A stretch of 64,000 nucleotides of DNA from a halophilic archaeon (GTDB lineage: Archaea > Halobacteriota > Halobacteria > Halobacteriales > Haladaptataceae). Location of the stretch: positions 1 to 64,000 of the forward strand of contig QNGA01000015.1 of NCBI GenBank assembly GCA_003298465.1, read 5' to 3'. The position numbers and the translations under genes are program-made. Shown piece after piece: positions 44,203 through 53,083 of this stretch; the stretch's first letter is position 1; each line of letters begins with the position of its first letter. The notes beneath the pieces are model-generated. The model made no database searches, was not told where the DNA came from, and saw nothing but the letters and a program-made list of their open reading frames with translations.

Positions 44203-45510
44203 ATGGGTATTGAAAGACATTACCAAAGGGAGTTCGTCCGAACGTTCTTTACCTCACCCACAGCAGTTGAGGGGGAAGATGATTCCGCGAAAATGGTCCA
44301 GAGCGCGTCTGAACTTCGTGGAATGGAGGCTCCAGACGTTTGGGTTCCGGACAACGAGGATGCAACGGCACCGTCCATGCGCGACGAGGGCGTCGAAAAC
44401 ATCATTCAGGTCGTCTCCGAGAATGGAGCCGATTTCCCTGGCGAAATCCATCCTCGCGTTGTCTGGCATCGCGAGGAACCCTCGACGCGATACCAGGGTT
44501 TCCAACATATGTTGCGAATCGCTGATCCTGATAACGGCGCTGTCGAGCACATCGACGGCTTCGTGATCCCGGAAGTGGGTGATATCGATGATTGGAAGAA
44601 GGCCGATGAGTTTTTCACCATTGTCGAGAACGAGTATGGCCTCGAAGAGAGGAGCCTCTCTATGTCGGTCATCATTGAGAGTGGTGAGGCCGAACTGGCC
44701 CTAAGCGATCTCCGGGAAGAGATGGGTAGGCCTTCCAATAATCTTGAGCGGCTCTTTATGCTCGTCGACGGTGAAGTCGACTACACAAAGGACATGCGCG
44801 CGATGACGCCCACTGGCGAACTGCCGGCGTGGCCGGAACTGCGCCATAACACATCCCGCGGTGCGAGTGCCGCCGGTCTGATCGCGGTCGATGGCCCATA
44901 CGACGACATCCGTGATATCGAAGGGTACAACAAGCGTATGACTGACAATCGGGCGAAGGGCATGACCGGCATCTGGTCGCTGACCCCGGGCCAGGTCGTT
45001 GAGGCAAACAAGGCACCACTGCCACCAAAGACCGGCAGCTGGCTCTTGGAGGTCAACGATCACGAAATCGAGCTTGAAGAGAAGGACGGATACCAGATCT
45101 ATGATGGCAATAAACTAGAACTCGAAGAAACTGGCGATAGCCAGTACGTTCTGCGCGTCGACGGGGATGAACAAGTACTCGATGAGGATGAACTGCGTGA
45201 AGAACTGCTAGACTTGACTGCGTACGTCCCGAGCATGGACGACATCGTCGACTCGATGGAGGAGTTCGAGGCGGCCAAGGAAGCGGGGAAGGGCGCCATT
45301 GCCATGACACAGGCAGCGACGTTGGTCATTGACGGCATCGAAATCGAGGTGAGCAACGATCGAATGTGGGACGAAGCCACCTATCAGGCCGCACAGACAC
45401 CAATCACCTTGTTCCAGGACGTCTATGGGAACCGGCCGGACCAGCACGAGGAGTTGGAGGAGATGTATGGCACGGACGTCGTCGAACGTGCCACGAACGT
45501 AGGCAACTAG
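44203..45510 (+). CDS. aceB: Haloarchaeal-type malate synthase
   Basis: This 435-residue protein matches the short haloarchaeal malate synthase (isoform H) known from Haloferax volcanii. Its start reads HYQREFVRTFFTSPTAVEGE. DVWVPDNEDATAPSMRDE, HPRVVWHREE and NLERLFMLVDGEVDYTKDM follow, and it ends near MTQAATLVIDGIEIE. It condenses acetyl-CoA with glyoxylate to malate in the glyoxylate bypass or methylaspartate cycle. No isocitrate lyase lies in the window. A TATA box (TTTATTAG, 44167-44174) lies 24-30 nt upstream. The in-frame ATG at 44194 is an alternative start. It may receive acetyl-CoA from the sulfonate genes downstream. Confidence 0.93.
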   Translation: MGIERHYQREFVRTFFTSPTAVEGEDDSAKMVQSASELRGMEAPDVWVPDNEDATAPSMRDEGVENIIQVVSENGADFPGEIHPRVVWHREEPSTRYQGFQHMLRIADPDNGAVEHIDGFVIPEVGDIDDWKKADEFFTIVENEYGLEERSLSMSVIIESGEAELALSDLREEMGRPSNNLERLFMLVDGEVDYTKDMRAMTPTGELPAWPELRHNTSRGASAAGLIAVDGPYDDIRDIEGYNKRMTDNRAKGMTGIWSLTPGQVVEANKAPLPPKTGSWLLEVNDHEIELEEKDGYQIYDGNKLELEETGDSQYVLRVDGDEQVLDEDELREELLDLTAYVPSMDDIVDSMEEFEAAKEAGKGAIAMTQAATLVIDGIEIEVSNDRMWDEATYQAAQTPITLFQDVYGNRPDQHEELEEMYGTDVVERATNVGN

Positions 45511-45665
45511 AAGTCCACTAGTTTCTCCTCTCTGTTCATTATTTCAGAGTTAGCCAGAATATTTGATTGAGTTAAAATTCAGCAGTACAGATGCGATTTA
45601 GGGTGGTTGGAAACTATATATGACAAGTATGACACTAATTCGATGTGTGTTGACTCACCACAAGG

Positions 45666-45675
45666 GATAAATAAT
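45666..45675 (+). promoter_or_regulatory. TATA-like box for the Fe-type alcohol dehydrogenase gene
   Basis: GATAAATAAT is centred about 28 nt before the ATG at 45699, the spacing for a leaderless transcript. Confidence 0.45.
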
Positions 45676-45698
45676 GAAGAATAGAACAGAGCAACACT

Positions 45699-46931
45699 AT
45701 GTTCGAGTCAGACACGGTCTGGGAATTGAATGTGTCTCAGAACATCCGATTCGGAATAGGTTCAATCAAAGAACTACCATCTCTATTTAAACGATACAAT
45801 GCATCTACAACGATAATCATAACTGACCCAGGGGTAGAGAAAGCCGGAATCATCAACGATATCGAAGGTGAAATCCCGGGCAATATCGATTATCACGTTT
45901 ATTCAAAAGTAAAACCGGAACCAACATTATCTGTGTATGAGGGTTCAATAAATTTCGCTAAAGAAGTTGATCCAGACCTGATTATTGGAGTCGGCGGGGG
46001 TAGTTCAATGGACGTGGCCAAGACAACGGGAATTGTTTATGAATATGGTGGTGATCTTTTAAAATACGCTGCGCCACCCACAGGCGATGGAAAGCAAATC
46101 CCTGATCATGGAATTCCGACAATTTGCATTCCTACAACAGCCGGAACTGGGTCAGAAACATCTCCTGTTTCAGTGATTTCACTACCTGATGAAGATCTTA
46201 AAGTGGGCGTGACCAGCCGCTACCAAATTCCAGATACTGCGCTTGTCGATCCGTCACTAATGGTTTCATTGCCTCCTGGGCCAACGGCTTCTTCGGGGAT
46301 GGATGCTCTAAGCCATGCGCTTGAAGCGTATACTACACCATCCTTTGATACGAAGGCACGTCCCTCTAATCCTATGGAACGGCCGGACTATGGAGGACGG
46401 ACACTTGTAACGGATAAATTAGCTAAGACATCTATTGAATTGGTTGCTAACAACCTGCAGCATGCCGTGAATAATAGTAGGGATTTGACCGCTCGACGGA
46501 ACATGGCGTTAGCAAGTTTGTTGGCTGGAATAGCGTTCACAAACGCAGGTGTTACAGCTAATCATGCTTTAGCTATGGCAACAGGAAGTAAATTCGAAAT
46601 TCCCCATGGCACTGCAGTTGCGATTTATCTTCCCGCAGTCATTCAGTTTAATGCACCTGTTGAACCTGAGCGGTTTAGTGAAGTCGCAGAAATTTTTGGG
46701 ATTGAGGCGACGAACAAGGACACGATCGAGAGTGCTCTGCAAGCAAGTAGAATAGTTGAAGATTTTGCTGCCGCTATAAATATTCCAAGTGGAGTGAGTG
46801 AATTTGGAGTCACCGACTCAGATATTCCTATTTTAGCAGAAAAGGCTCTGCAATTAGAACGGCTGATGAATGGAAATCCGCGTAGAGCTGACCAAGAGGA
46901 TCTTGAAAGGATTATACGCAATTCCTTATAA
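45699..46931 (+). CDS. Iron-type alcohol dehydrogenase (hydroxyacid-oxoacid transhydrogenase-like)
   Basis: This 410-residue member of the Fe-dependent ADH family has the NAD(P) loop GVGGGSSMDVAK (97-108) and PTTAGTGSETSP. The metal ligands are D202 and H206 (GMDALSHALEAY), H289 (TANHALAM) and H303 (IPHGTAVA). An insertion of about 25 residues after the first helix of the metal domain (KARPSNPMERPDYGG) is typical of ADHFE1-like hydroxyacid-oxoacid transhydrogenases. It could oxidise a 2- or 3-hydroxy acid, or reduce or oxidise a sulfonated alcohol such as isethionate. The role in this island is inferred. The gene is AT-rich and stands alone, convergent to the Rieske gene. Confidence 0.85.
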   Translation: MFESDTVWELNVSQNIRFGIGSIKELPSLFKRYNASTTIIITDPGVEKAGIINDIEGEIPGNIDYHVYSKVKPEPTLSVYEGSINFAKEVDPDLIIGVGGGSSMDVAKTTGIVYEYGGDLLKYAAPPTGDGKQIPDHGIPTICIPTTAGTGSETSPVSVISLPDEDLKVGVTSRYQIPDTALVDPSLMVSLPPGPTASSGMDALSHALEAYTTPSFDTKARPSNPMERPDYGGRTLVTDKLAKTSIELVANNLQHAVNNSRDLTARRNMALASLLAGIAFTNAGVTANHALAMATGSKFEIPHGTAVAIYLPAVIQFNAPVEPERFSEVAEIFGIEATNKDTIESALQASRIVEDFAAAINIPSGVSEFGVTDSDIPILAEKALQLERLMNGNPRRADQEDLERIIRNSL

Positions 46932-47080
46932 AATCATCAAACTAAGCTCTATTCATCACTACGTAAAATTCTCTTTCTATTCGATGGAGAAAAAGTTATA
47001 GAAGAACTTACTCAAGCGGTGTCCGAATTGTTTAGAATAGCTAATTTAGATAGCTATCAGTTTGGAAACAGAATCCGTAG

Positions 47081-47446
47081 CTAGATAGAGACGATTATTT
47101 CTCCGTCTTGAACCTTAACAGGGTAGGAGGGGAGTTTTACATTCGGTCGAGAAAGACATTCACCAGACGTAATATCGAACTCCCAACCATGCCATGGACA
47201 ATTTAACACTTCATCTTCACGTGTCCACTGAATAGTAAGTTCGAGTGTGTCTCGATCGAAGGTTGACTCTTGAGTACCCGTTACTGTACCTTCACAGGCG
47301 GGCCCACCCTGGTGAGGGCACCAATTCAAAAAAGCATGATATTGATCATCTTTCCTGAAGACAGCAATTTCTTTGCCCTCAAGTTGAATAATAAACCGTT
47401 CTCCGGGCGAGATATCTCCTTCTTCGGCTATAACGTGGTCGGTCAT
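47081..47446 (-). CDS. Rieske [2Fe-2S] ferredoxin-like protein
   Basis: A 121-residue single-domain Rieske protein with both cluster motifs: C43-P-H45 in NWCPHQGG and C83-PW-H86 in NCPWHGWEF. It has no membrane anchor or oxygenase domain, so it is probably a soluble electron carrier or the small subunit of a ring- or C-H-hydroxylating system. Its ATG overlaps the stop of the upstream amidohydrolase gene (ATGA), indicating one transcript and a shared pathway. No terminal oxygenase lies nearby, so the partner is unknown. Confidence 0.88.
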   Translation of the reverse strand: MTDHVIAEEGDISPGERFIIQLEGKEIAVFRKDDQYHAFLNWCPHQGGPACEGTVTGTQESTFDRDTLELTIQWTREDEVLNCPWHGWEFDITSGECLSRPNVKLPSYPVKVQDGEIIVSI

Positions 47447-48516
47447 ATGTTTAGTCCAAAGACCTCGTTCGCGTTCCCGGAAAGAACTTGTTGACGTTCA
47501 TCTGCAGGGAACATATTATCGAGATACTTGTTCAACTCACTCGGATGCTCAAAGTCCCAATGTGGATAATCGGAAGCGAACATAAGTGAGTCGGTGCCAA
47601 CCATTTTGATCATGTGCTTCATATGAGATGGATCTATTGGCTCTCCGAGAGGTTGGCTTGCAAAATAATACGAGTCCCGGATGTATTCTTCCGGCTGTTT
47701 TTCCAATAACGGGGCCTCACTCCGCCGCATAGAGATCTCTTTGTTGAGACGGTACATCATGTATGGAACCCATGAGATGCCAGCTTCTAAGAAGACGAAA
47801 TCCATATCCGGGAATTTCACAGGAAGACCATGCACTACAGTGCTGGTGAGGGTCATTGTTTGACTCCACAAGTGAGCATTCACGTGAGCCTCAACAAATT
47901 TGTCAAATTCCTTACTATGGATGGGAAACCCGACGTCAAATCCGCTGTTCGTCGCTCCGTGGTAAACGATAGCTAAATCATTGTCGTCAGCAGCTTCATA
48001 AAGGATATCGTAGGTAGGGTCACCTAATGGTGGATTTGGACCGGTTGATGTCAAAAAGACACCAACGATTTTATCCTCTTTCCCAATTCGATCTAGTTCC
48101 TCAGCAGCCTTATCTGGGCGCTGTGTCGCAACTGTAGCGAGTCCGTGAAAGTCATGATCATCAAGGAATTGATCAAGAAGTAAGTCGTTACAGGCACGCT
48201 GGAGATGGACAGCAGTGTCCGTCTGAGATAGGCGGGAAAGATTCACAAAGGCATTTATGATTGGATGGTCAATATGAAGTTCTCCACATAATTCATCTTT
48301 GATTTGTTGCGGCTCAAGTAATTTCCGTTTTTGTATTTTACCACCCAATGTTGGATCCCATCCTGAACTTTTCAATTGGACGCCCTCAGTACGGAGATAA
48401 TCGCTGTATGGTTTGTCAGCATATTTAGCGAGTTCCTCCGTAGGTGTACTTAGGTGAATGTCGGAATCGACTATTGTCTCCTCTTTCAGTATGTTCAGTT
48501 TCTTCGACTGGGACAT
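47443..48516 (-). CDS. Amidohydrolase-2 family (TIM-barrel metal-dependent hydrolase/decarboxylase)
   Basis: This 357-residue protein is a member of the amidohydrolase_2 group. It has DSDIHL near residue 18 (metal-binding D-x-H), a central GATNSGFDVG, FLEAGISWVPYMMYR and a C-terminal ASDYPHWDFEHP with the last conserved Asp/His. The group includes ACMSD-like nonoxidative decarboxylases and hydrolases of carboxylated substrates. Together with the Rieske gene (4-nt overlap) it suggests breakdown of a carboxylated or aromatic compound. The substrate is not predictable. Confidence 0.85.
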   Translation of the reverse strand: MSQSKKLNILKEETIVDSDIHLSTPTEELAKYADKPYSDYLRTEGVQLKSSGWDPTLGGKIQKRKLLEPQQIKDELCGELHIDHPIINAFVNLSRLSQTDTAVHLQRACNDLLLDQFLDDHDFHGLATVATQRPDKAAEELDRIGKEDKIVGVFLTSTGPNPPLGDPTYDILYEAADDNDLAIVYHGATNSGFDVGFPIHSKEFDKFVEAHVNAHLWSQTMTLTSTVVHGLPVKFPDMDFVFLEAGISWVPYMMYRLNKEISMRRSEAPLLEKQPEEYIRDSYYFASQPLGEPIDPSHMKHMIKMVGTDSLMFASDYPHWDFEHPSELNKYLDNMFPADERQQVLSGNANEVFGLNI

Positions 48517-48826
48517 GCTTTCGCCTCATTCTTGGTGACCACTAGCAAGCGGTAAAGGCTTTCGATTATAACAATAATTGATTGATATATCGCCACCCAA
48601 CAAATCTTGAGCTATAACAGCCATCTCCGATATTTTTACTATAGATGTAATTCTATAGGGAGAAGCACGGTCAATCCCGCAGATATTAGTTCCAAAACAG
48701 ACGCAACACAGATTACGTAAGCAAATAGAAAACGCGCTAGAGATAACACGGTCGTGAAAAAGGGATAGCCACCACCTCATTCCAAATCTTCTGTGGACTA
48801 TACGAGATCCAGTATCGATATTTGCA
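48517..48826. other. Intergenic region, no gene seen
   Basis: The only open frame here is not acidic, overlaps the end of the MobB-MoaE gene and resembles no family. The stretch probably holds the promoter of the amidohydrolase-Rieske unit. Confidence 0.35.
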
Positions 48827-49687
48827 TCAGGGAAAATTGCCGGAAATACGGTAATCCCCATCAAACCCATTCCTAAACCCTTCTATGTCGATCTTTAGAC
48901 GCTCAAAGCCGGCTTTGAGAGCTTCGTACGCCGAATCTTGCGCCGTCGAAAGAATACAGAGCGAAACCACACGCTCGTTCTCGTGGATAACACCTCCACG
49001 AATCGAGATCGATACCCCCGTAATCTTCTCTCGCCGTTTAAGTTTCGTAGCGATGTCCGCCACTGTATCAGAAACATAATCGGATTTCCATCCAAAACAT
49101 CGATTGAGTTCAGAGTCGGAATCAGCATACACTTGTCCTATAAAGGTTGCAGTGATGGCTGATTGTGATGCAGCAGGATGTGTCCCCGCCGTTCGTCGAA
49201 GGGAAGAGTGCGTTTCGTAGTCTGAAAGCTTCTCAATACCGTTAACAATGGGTTCTAGCGCTTGAGTTGGATCTGTAGTAGTTCGATGAATCACAGGGCC
49301 ACTTAACTTTTTGATTGGAATGTCTCCGACAATGAGTTTTGGGATAGCGGACTGTTTGAACCCCTCAATTACTACGTATTTAAATCCGTTATCGGCGAGA
49401 TCATCAAGGAGATCAACGAGGACGGTATTTTCACGGTGAGTACCTGTAGATGTTCCCTTTCCACTTGTGTTGATTTGAAAGGACTTCGTACGCATGACAC
49501 CGGTAACTTGCTGCGCACCCGCCATCCGATGGCGATAAGTGTCTTTCCCCTTCTCGTCAAAATCGATATCATGATGTATCGATTTAACTGTAGCAACGCA
49601 TCCCCTCTGGTTAAGCCTGGGAATAAGATGTTCAACAAGTGTAGTTTTACCCGAATTGCTATAGCCAACCACTCCAATGACTTTCAC
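48827..49687 (-). CDS. mobB: MobB-MoaE fusion (molybdopterin cofactor protein) with altered MoaE part
   Basis: This 286-residue protein starts at GTG 49687 (VKVIGVVGYSNSGKTTLVEH). Residues 1-165 are MobB, with P-loop GYSNSGKTT and DEKGKDTYRHRMAGAQQVTG. Residues about 175-286 align with the MoaE half of haloarchaeal MobB-MoaE fusions: ITATFIGQVY, GVSISIRGGVIHENERV, AYEALKAGFERLKIDIEGF. The lysine pair that usually follows (PLFKKE) is replaced by GFRNGF, so the molybdopterin-synthase activity of this half is doubtful. MobB helps attach GMP to molybdopterin for DMSO-reductase-family enzymes. The longer frame to 49798 has a non-conserved extension. Confidence 0.82.
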   Translation of the reverse strand: MKVIGVVGYSNSGKTTLVEHLIPRLNQRGCVATVKSIHHDIDFDEKGKDTYRHRMAGAQQVTGVMRTKSFQINTSGKGTSTGTHRENTVLVDLLDDLADNGFKYVVIEGFKQSAIPKLIVGDIPIKKLSGPVIHRTTTDPTQALEPIVNGIEKLSDYETHSSLRRTAGTHPAASQSAITATFIGQVYADSDSELNRCFGWKSDYVSDTVADIATKLKRREKITGVSISIRGGVIHENERVVSLCILSTAQDSAYEALKAGFERLKIDIEGFRNGFDGDYRISGNFP

Positions 49688-49882
49688 AAGAAACTGAACA
49701 ACCCATATTGATTTATGCCTATCGTCAGCACGGACAGTCCCCACAACAGATCGAAATTCTGTAACAGAACTGAACGCATACTGTTTGAGACGAAACACAA
49801 CAACTGTCTCTACAGCGTGTTTCAGATAGGAAATTAATCCTAATTCCGATTCTATATGACTATATGGCCGAATTCACTCAGA

Positions 49883-50215
49883 TTACTGGTTCGCCCCGAC
49901 AGTAGCCTGAAATGAATCTGCAGTCATTTCGAACACGGTGTTTCCGTTTTCGTCTCGGTGACGTCCAATATCTGCCACGAGTTCTCCATCGACACGTATC
50001 TGCCAGGCCTCTTCATACCGTGTGTTTGGCCCAACAAACTGGATAGTGCAATCGTATTGGTCTTCTAATTGGAACACGACTTCATGAGTATACGTCCCAT
50101 CGGCAAAGCGTGGTGGATCATATGGTGGAAGATCCATTTCCTCCCGAAGAGACTCGTTTTCGAGCCACCACTGCGGTTGAGACGGGTCATCCTCATCTTC
50201 TACAGGCTCCGTCAT
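49883..50215 (-). CDS. Hypothetical haloarchaeal protein, 110 aa
   Basis: A 110-residue acidic protein with N-terminal Pro/Trp-rich stretch (PSQPQWWLENESLREEMDLP), then beta-strand-rich segments (YTHEVVFQLEDQYDCTIQF, YEEAWQIRVDGELVADIGR) and a short C-terminal tail. No known domain is recognised. It lies 24 nt after the UspA gene and downstream of tctA on the same strand, so it is probably in the same transcript as the tripartite transporter. Confidence 0.65.
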   Translation of the reverse strand: MTEPVEDEDDPSQPQWWLENESLREEMDLPPYDPPRFADGTYTHEVVFQLEDQYDCTIQFVGPNTRYEEAWQIRVDGELVADIGRHRDENGNTVFEMTADSFQATVGANQ

Positions 50216-50239
50216 ACTTGGATGGAGAAATCGTCATTG

Positions 50240-50668
50240 TTAGTCCGTCATAACTGTTACCACAGTCTGTGTCGCATTCAGTAAGATGGTCTGTGTATCA
50301 CTACCGAATACAGCTTTACCGACGGGTGTTCGCTGTCGTCCACCGATAACGAGATACTGAGCGTTTTGTTGATCGGCGTATTGAATTATTTCGTGTGGGA
50401 CTTTGCCAACAAGGCCGACCGGTGTAAAGTCATCAATGAGATCTTCTGCCATCTCGTTCACAAGGTCGGCAGCTAACTTCTCAGCGTTTTCCTGACCACC
50501 AGGTTGTCCTGATTTCTCCACGACACTCATCTCAAGATCCTTAAACTCGGATTCGGTGAGTACGTGTAGTACATGGAGTTCTTCCTGAAATGCATCAGCT
50601 AATTCTTTCCCTTCTTTAATAATCGATTCACTCTTATCATTGCGACCGATCGCTGCGACAATTGTCAT
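50240..50668 (-). CDS. Universal stress protein (UspA family)
   Basis: This 142-residue UspA domain starts MTIVAAIGRNDKSESII and has LHVLHVLTESE and YLVIGGRQRTPVGKAVFGS. The last matches the nucleotide loop except that an Arg replaces the second glycine. It lies 127 nt after tctA in the same orientation, and UspA genes are recurrent companions of tripartite tricarboxylate transporters. It may tune uptake under stress; this is inferred. Confidence 0.85.
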   Translation of the reverse strand: MTIVAAIGRNDKSESIIKEGKELADAFQEELHVLHVLTESEFKDLEMSVVEKSGQPGGQENAEKLAADLVNEMAEDLIDDFTPVGLVGKVPHEIIQYADQQNAQYLVIGGRQRTPVGKAVFGSDTQTILLNATQTVVTVMTD

Positions 50669-50795
50669 ACTGTCTCTCCTATAAGGTAGTTACATGGAGA
50701 AGTAAATAACTACCGCTGAATGACCTTAAACCAGAAAGTTGGATTGCAGAGCACTATCAACATCAATAAGAGCTGAATTATATTTGGCGTAATGC

Positions 50796-52430
50796 TCAAT
50801 TTTTTCCCTTAGAGGATTTCTTAATATATGTGTCTAAATCTCTAAACATATGGCTGTAGTTCTTGTATAGCGTGATGAGGAGCGAGAGAAGAATAAGAGC
50901 GAATAGTCCGACAGAGACAGCACTATTAGTCAGAAATGCCATTGCGTTCCGCTGATTAATTATCCAACCCTGTACAAACCCAGTTTCAGCAATAGTACCA
51001 ACAATAATGCCAAGAACCGGACTAACAAGCGGATAATCATACTTTATGAACACAAGGCCTAGCAAACCAGATAGAAGCATGATAGGGATATCAAGGACGC
51101 CATTTCTGACAGCAAAAGTTCCAACTACTGCAAGGACTGTTACGGCCGGAATAATGTACCGGATTGGGACATACGCTGCTTTTCCGAAATAACGTGATCC
51201 CGAAAGTCCGTAGATAAGGATAAGCATATTCCCGAGGAACAGGGAGAATACCATTGCATAAATGATAGGCCCACTCCGCTGGAAAATTCCGGGTCCTGGC
51301 TGAATTCCATGAATTGCGAGTGCGCCAAGTAATGCCGCAGTGGAGCCACTTCCAGGAATTCCAAGCGTCAGTGTAGGAATAAGCGCCCCGCCCTGGGTGG
51401 CGTTATTACTTGCGTCAGCGGCGATAACACCTTCAACAATTCCAGTTCCATACTCGCTGGATTTTTCCTTGTTTGACCAGCGTTGTGCCTCGTTATACGA
51501 AACGAAGTTCGCGATGTCTGCGCCGGCACCTGGTAGCGACCCGATAAACGTGCCAATCACTGTTGCGCGTATGAAGTCAACAGGCCGACGGATGACAGCT
51601 TTGATACCGTCGATCACCTGCCCGTTTCCGTTGCCTGCCTCACCCATATCGTCGTTGTTCTCGCTTACAACTGATCCGCGCATAGCCAACCGAATCATTT
51701 CGGTAAAGACGAACAATCCAATGAGAACTACAATGTAATTGACTCCGCTCTTAAGAAGAGTGATTCCAAAGGTTGCTCGCGGTTGAGCAAGTTGTGGATC
51801 GTTACCGATAGTTGCAATAAGTAGTCCGAAAAAGCCTGCGAGAAGCCCTTTCGATAGTGAAGCATCTTTAGCAGCCGGGATTATAGTCAGGGCAAATATG
51901 GCTAAAAGAAACATTTCAGGTCCCCCAAATTGAAGTGCGAAGTCAGCCATAATTGGTGCTGCAATCAAGAGAACAACTGCAGCAAAGATCCCAGCGAAAC
52001 CAGAAGCAAATGCCGAAACAGCGAGCGCGTAGACGGCTTTTCCTTTCTCCGTGAGTTTATAGCCATCCCAGCAGGTAACAACTGAACCTGGTGCTCCAGG
52101 CGTGTTAATCAATATTGCAGGAATTGAGCCGCCATAGACGGCACCACCATATGCTGAGACAAGAAGGATCAATGCAACTTCTGGCGCAAAAGGAATTGTC
52201 ACCGGTGTTAGCAGAATTATAGTCATGGTAGCCGAGAACCCGGGGATAGCACCGAAAACAATTCCTAGTGCGCAGCCAATGAAAATGGCTAGCAGAACAA
52301 TGGGATTTAGGAGTATTTCAATACCACTGCCCATACTTTGGTTTATCAACAGTGGTTGGAAGAGTGACGTCTGGTCACCTATCGAGAGTAAGGACTCAAC
52401 CACTACTGGGTGAAATCCTGTTTCAATCAT
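50796..52430 (-). CDS. tctA: Tripartite tricarboxylate transporter, large membrane subunit TctA
   Basis: This 544-residue protein has about 12 helices and the signature GAIPGFSATMTIILLTP with YGGSIPAILINTPGAPGSVVT near the N-terminus. An internal repeat (GTFIGSLPGAGADIANFVSYN and LTLGIPGSGSTAALLGAL) follows. It is the channel of a TTT secondary transporter that uses an extracellular binding protein and takes up carboxylates, or in some bacteria sulfonates such as sulfolactate. It follows tctB by 55 nt in a tctC-tctB-tctA unit. Confidence 0.93.
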   Translation of the reverse strand: MIETGFHPVVVESLLSIGDQTSLFQPLLINQSMGSGIEILLNPIVLLAIFIGCALGIVFGAIPGFSATMTIILLTPVTIPFAPEVALILLVSAYGGAVYGGSIPAILINTPGAPGSVVTCWDGYKLTEKGKAVYALAVSAFASGFAGIFAAVVLLIAAPIMADFALQFGGPEMFLLAIFALTIIPAAKDASLSKGLLAGFFGLLIATIGNDPQLAQPRATFGITLLKSGVNYIVVLIGLFVFTEMIRLAMRGSVVSENNDDMGEAGNGNGQVIDGIKAVIRRPVDFIRATVIGTFIGSLPGAGADIANFVSYNEAQRWSNKEKSSEYGTGIVEGVIAADASNNATQGGALIPTLTLGIPGSGSTAALLGALAIHGIQPGPGIFQRSGPIIYAMVFSLFLGNMLILIYGLSGSRYFGKAAYVPIRYIIPAVTVLAVVGTFAVRNGVLDIPIMLLSGLLGLVFIKYDYPLVSPVLGIIVGTIAETGFVQGWIINQRNAMAFLTNSAVSVGLFALILLSLLITLYKNYSHMFRDLDTYIKKSSKGKN

Positions 52431-52485
52431 CTGCTCTTCCTCCGTAACTTTGGGGGTAGTATTGACAGAAACTCATTGTTCTTAG

Positions 52486-53031
52486 TCATAAACTGATCAC
52501 CGTTGGTAGCGGTATTTTTAGCCATACAATAAACACGCTCCAAACAAGGATAGTAAAACCGGCTGAATAAAGAGCAAGATAGATCCAGTTCCGTTCACCG
52601 AAGAGATACAATGTCCCGCTAATGAAGGCAGCTGTTACAGGCATGAATCCGGCCATGGGAAGGAGTAAGAAGTACGCGAAACTCATGATAACAAGTGCGG
52701 AGGCAGTTCGCTTGGTGAAATATGGGCTATCTGATTGCTCTTCCTCTTGCTTTGTCGCTTCAACAGCGGACGTCGATAGCTGATCATTCTTCGTTACTTC
52801 AGCTTTTTCCCTTTCTATTTTTACTCCGTGAACAAGGGTGACGAAAATAGCGAATGCGACTGTGATAAAGAGGATAGGATTTGCGTATAGCATGGATTGT
52901 CTGGGAAGGGTATTTGTATTGTAGAAATAGTATATACTAAAAGCCAACACCAGACTTGGGAATAAGAGTTCGCCAAGATCGAGTGTAAGGTTTCGATCTC
53001 CAATGCTTATTGATTTGTTTTCGAGTACCAT
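52486..53031 (-). CDS. tctB: Tripartite tricarboxylate transporter, small membrane subunit TctB
   Basis: This 181-residue protein has four membrane helices with a long cytosolic loop between helices 2 and 3 (about 78-112, charged and Gln-rich). It has the family's LFPSLVLAFSIYYFYNT opening, and the third and fourth helices read ALVIMSFAYFLLL and YLALYSAGFTILVWSVF. Sequence is weakly conserved, as usual for TctB; identity rests on topology and position between tctC and tctA. The ATG at 53031 or 53040 may be used. Confidence 0.85.
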   Translation of the reverse strand: MVLENKSISIGDRNLTLDLGELLFPSLVLAFSIYYFYNTNTLPRQSMLYANPILFITVAFAIFVTLVHGVKIEREKAEVTKNDQLSTSAVEATKQEEEQSDSPYFTKRTASALVIMSFAYFLLLPMAGFMPVTAAFISGTLYLFGERNWIYLALYSAGFTILVWSVFIVWLKIPLPTVISL

Positions 53032-53083
53032 GGTTCTCACTCACGCTGTTTGTATTAATATCCACCGGAAAGTACATCCCATC

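Noticed and set aside
48526..48870. 114-codon minus-strand frame
   Set aside because: Non-acidic, Cys-rich, overlaps the end of the MobB-MoaE gene and has no family resemblance.
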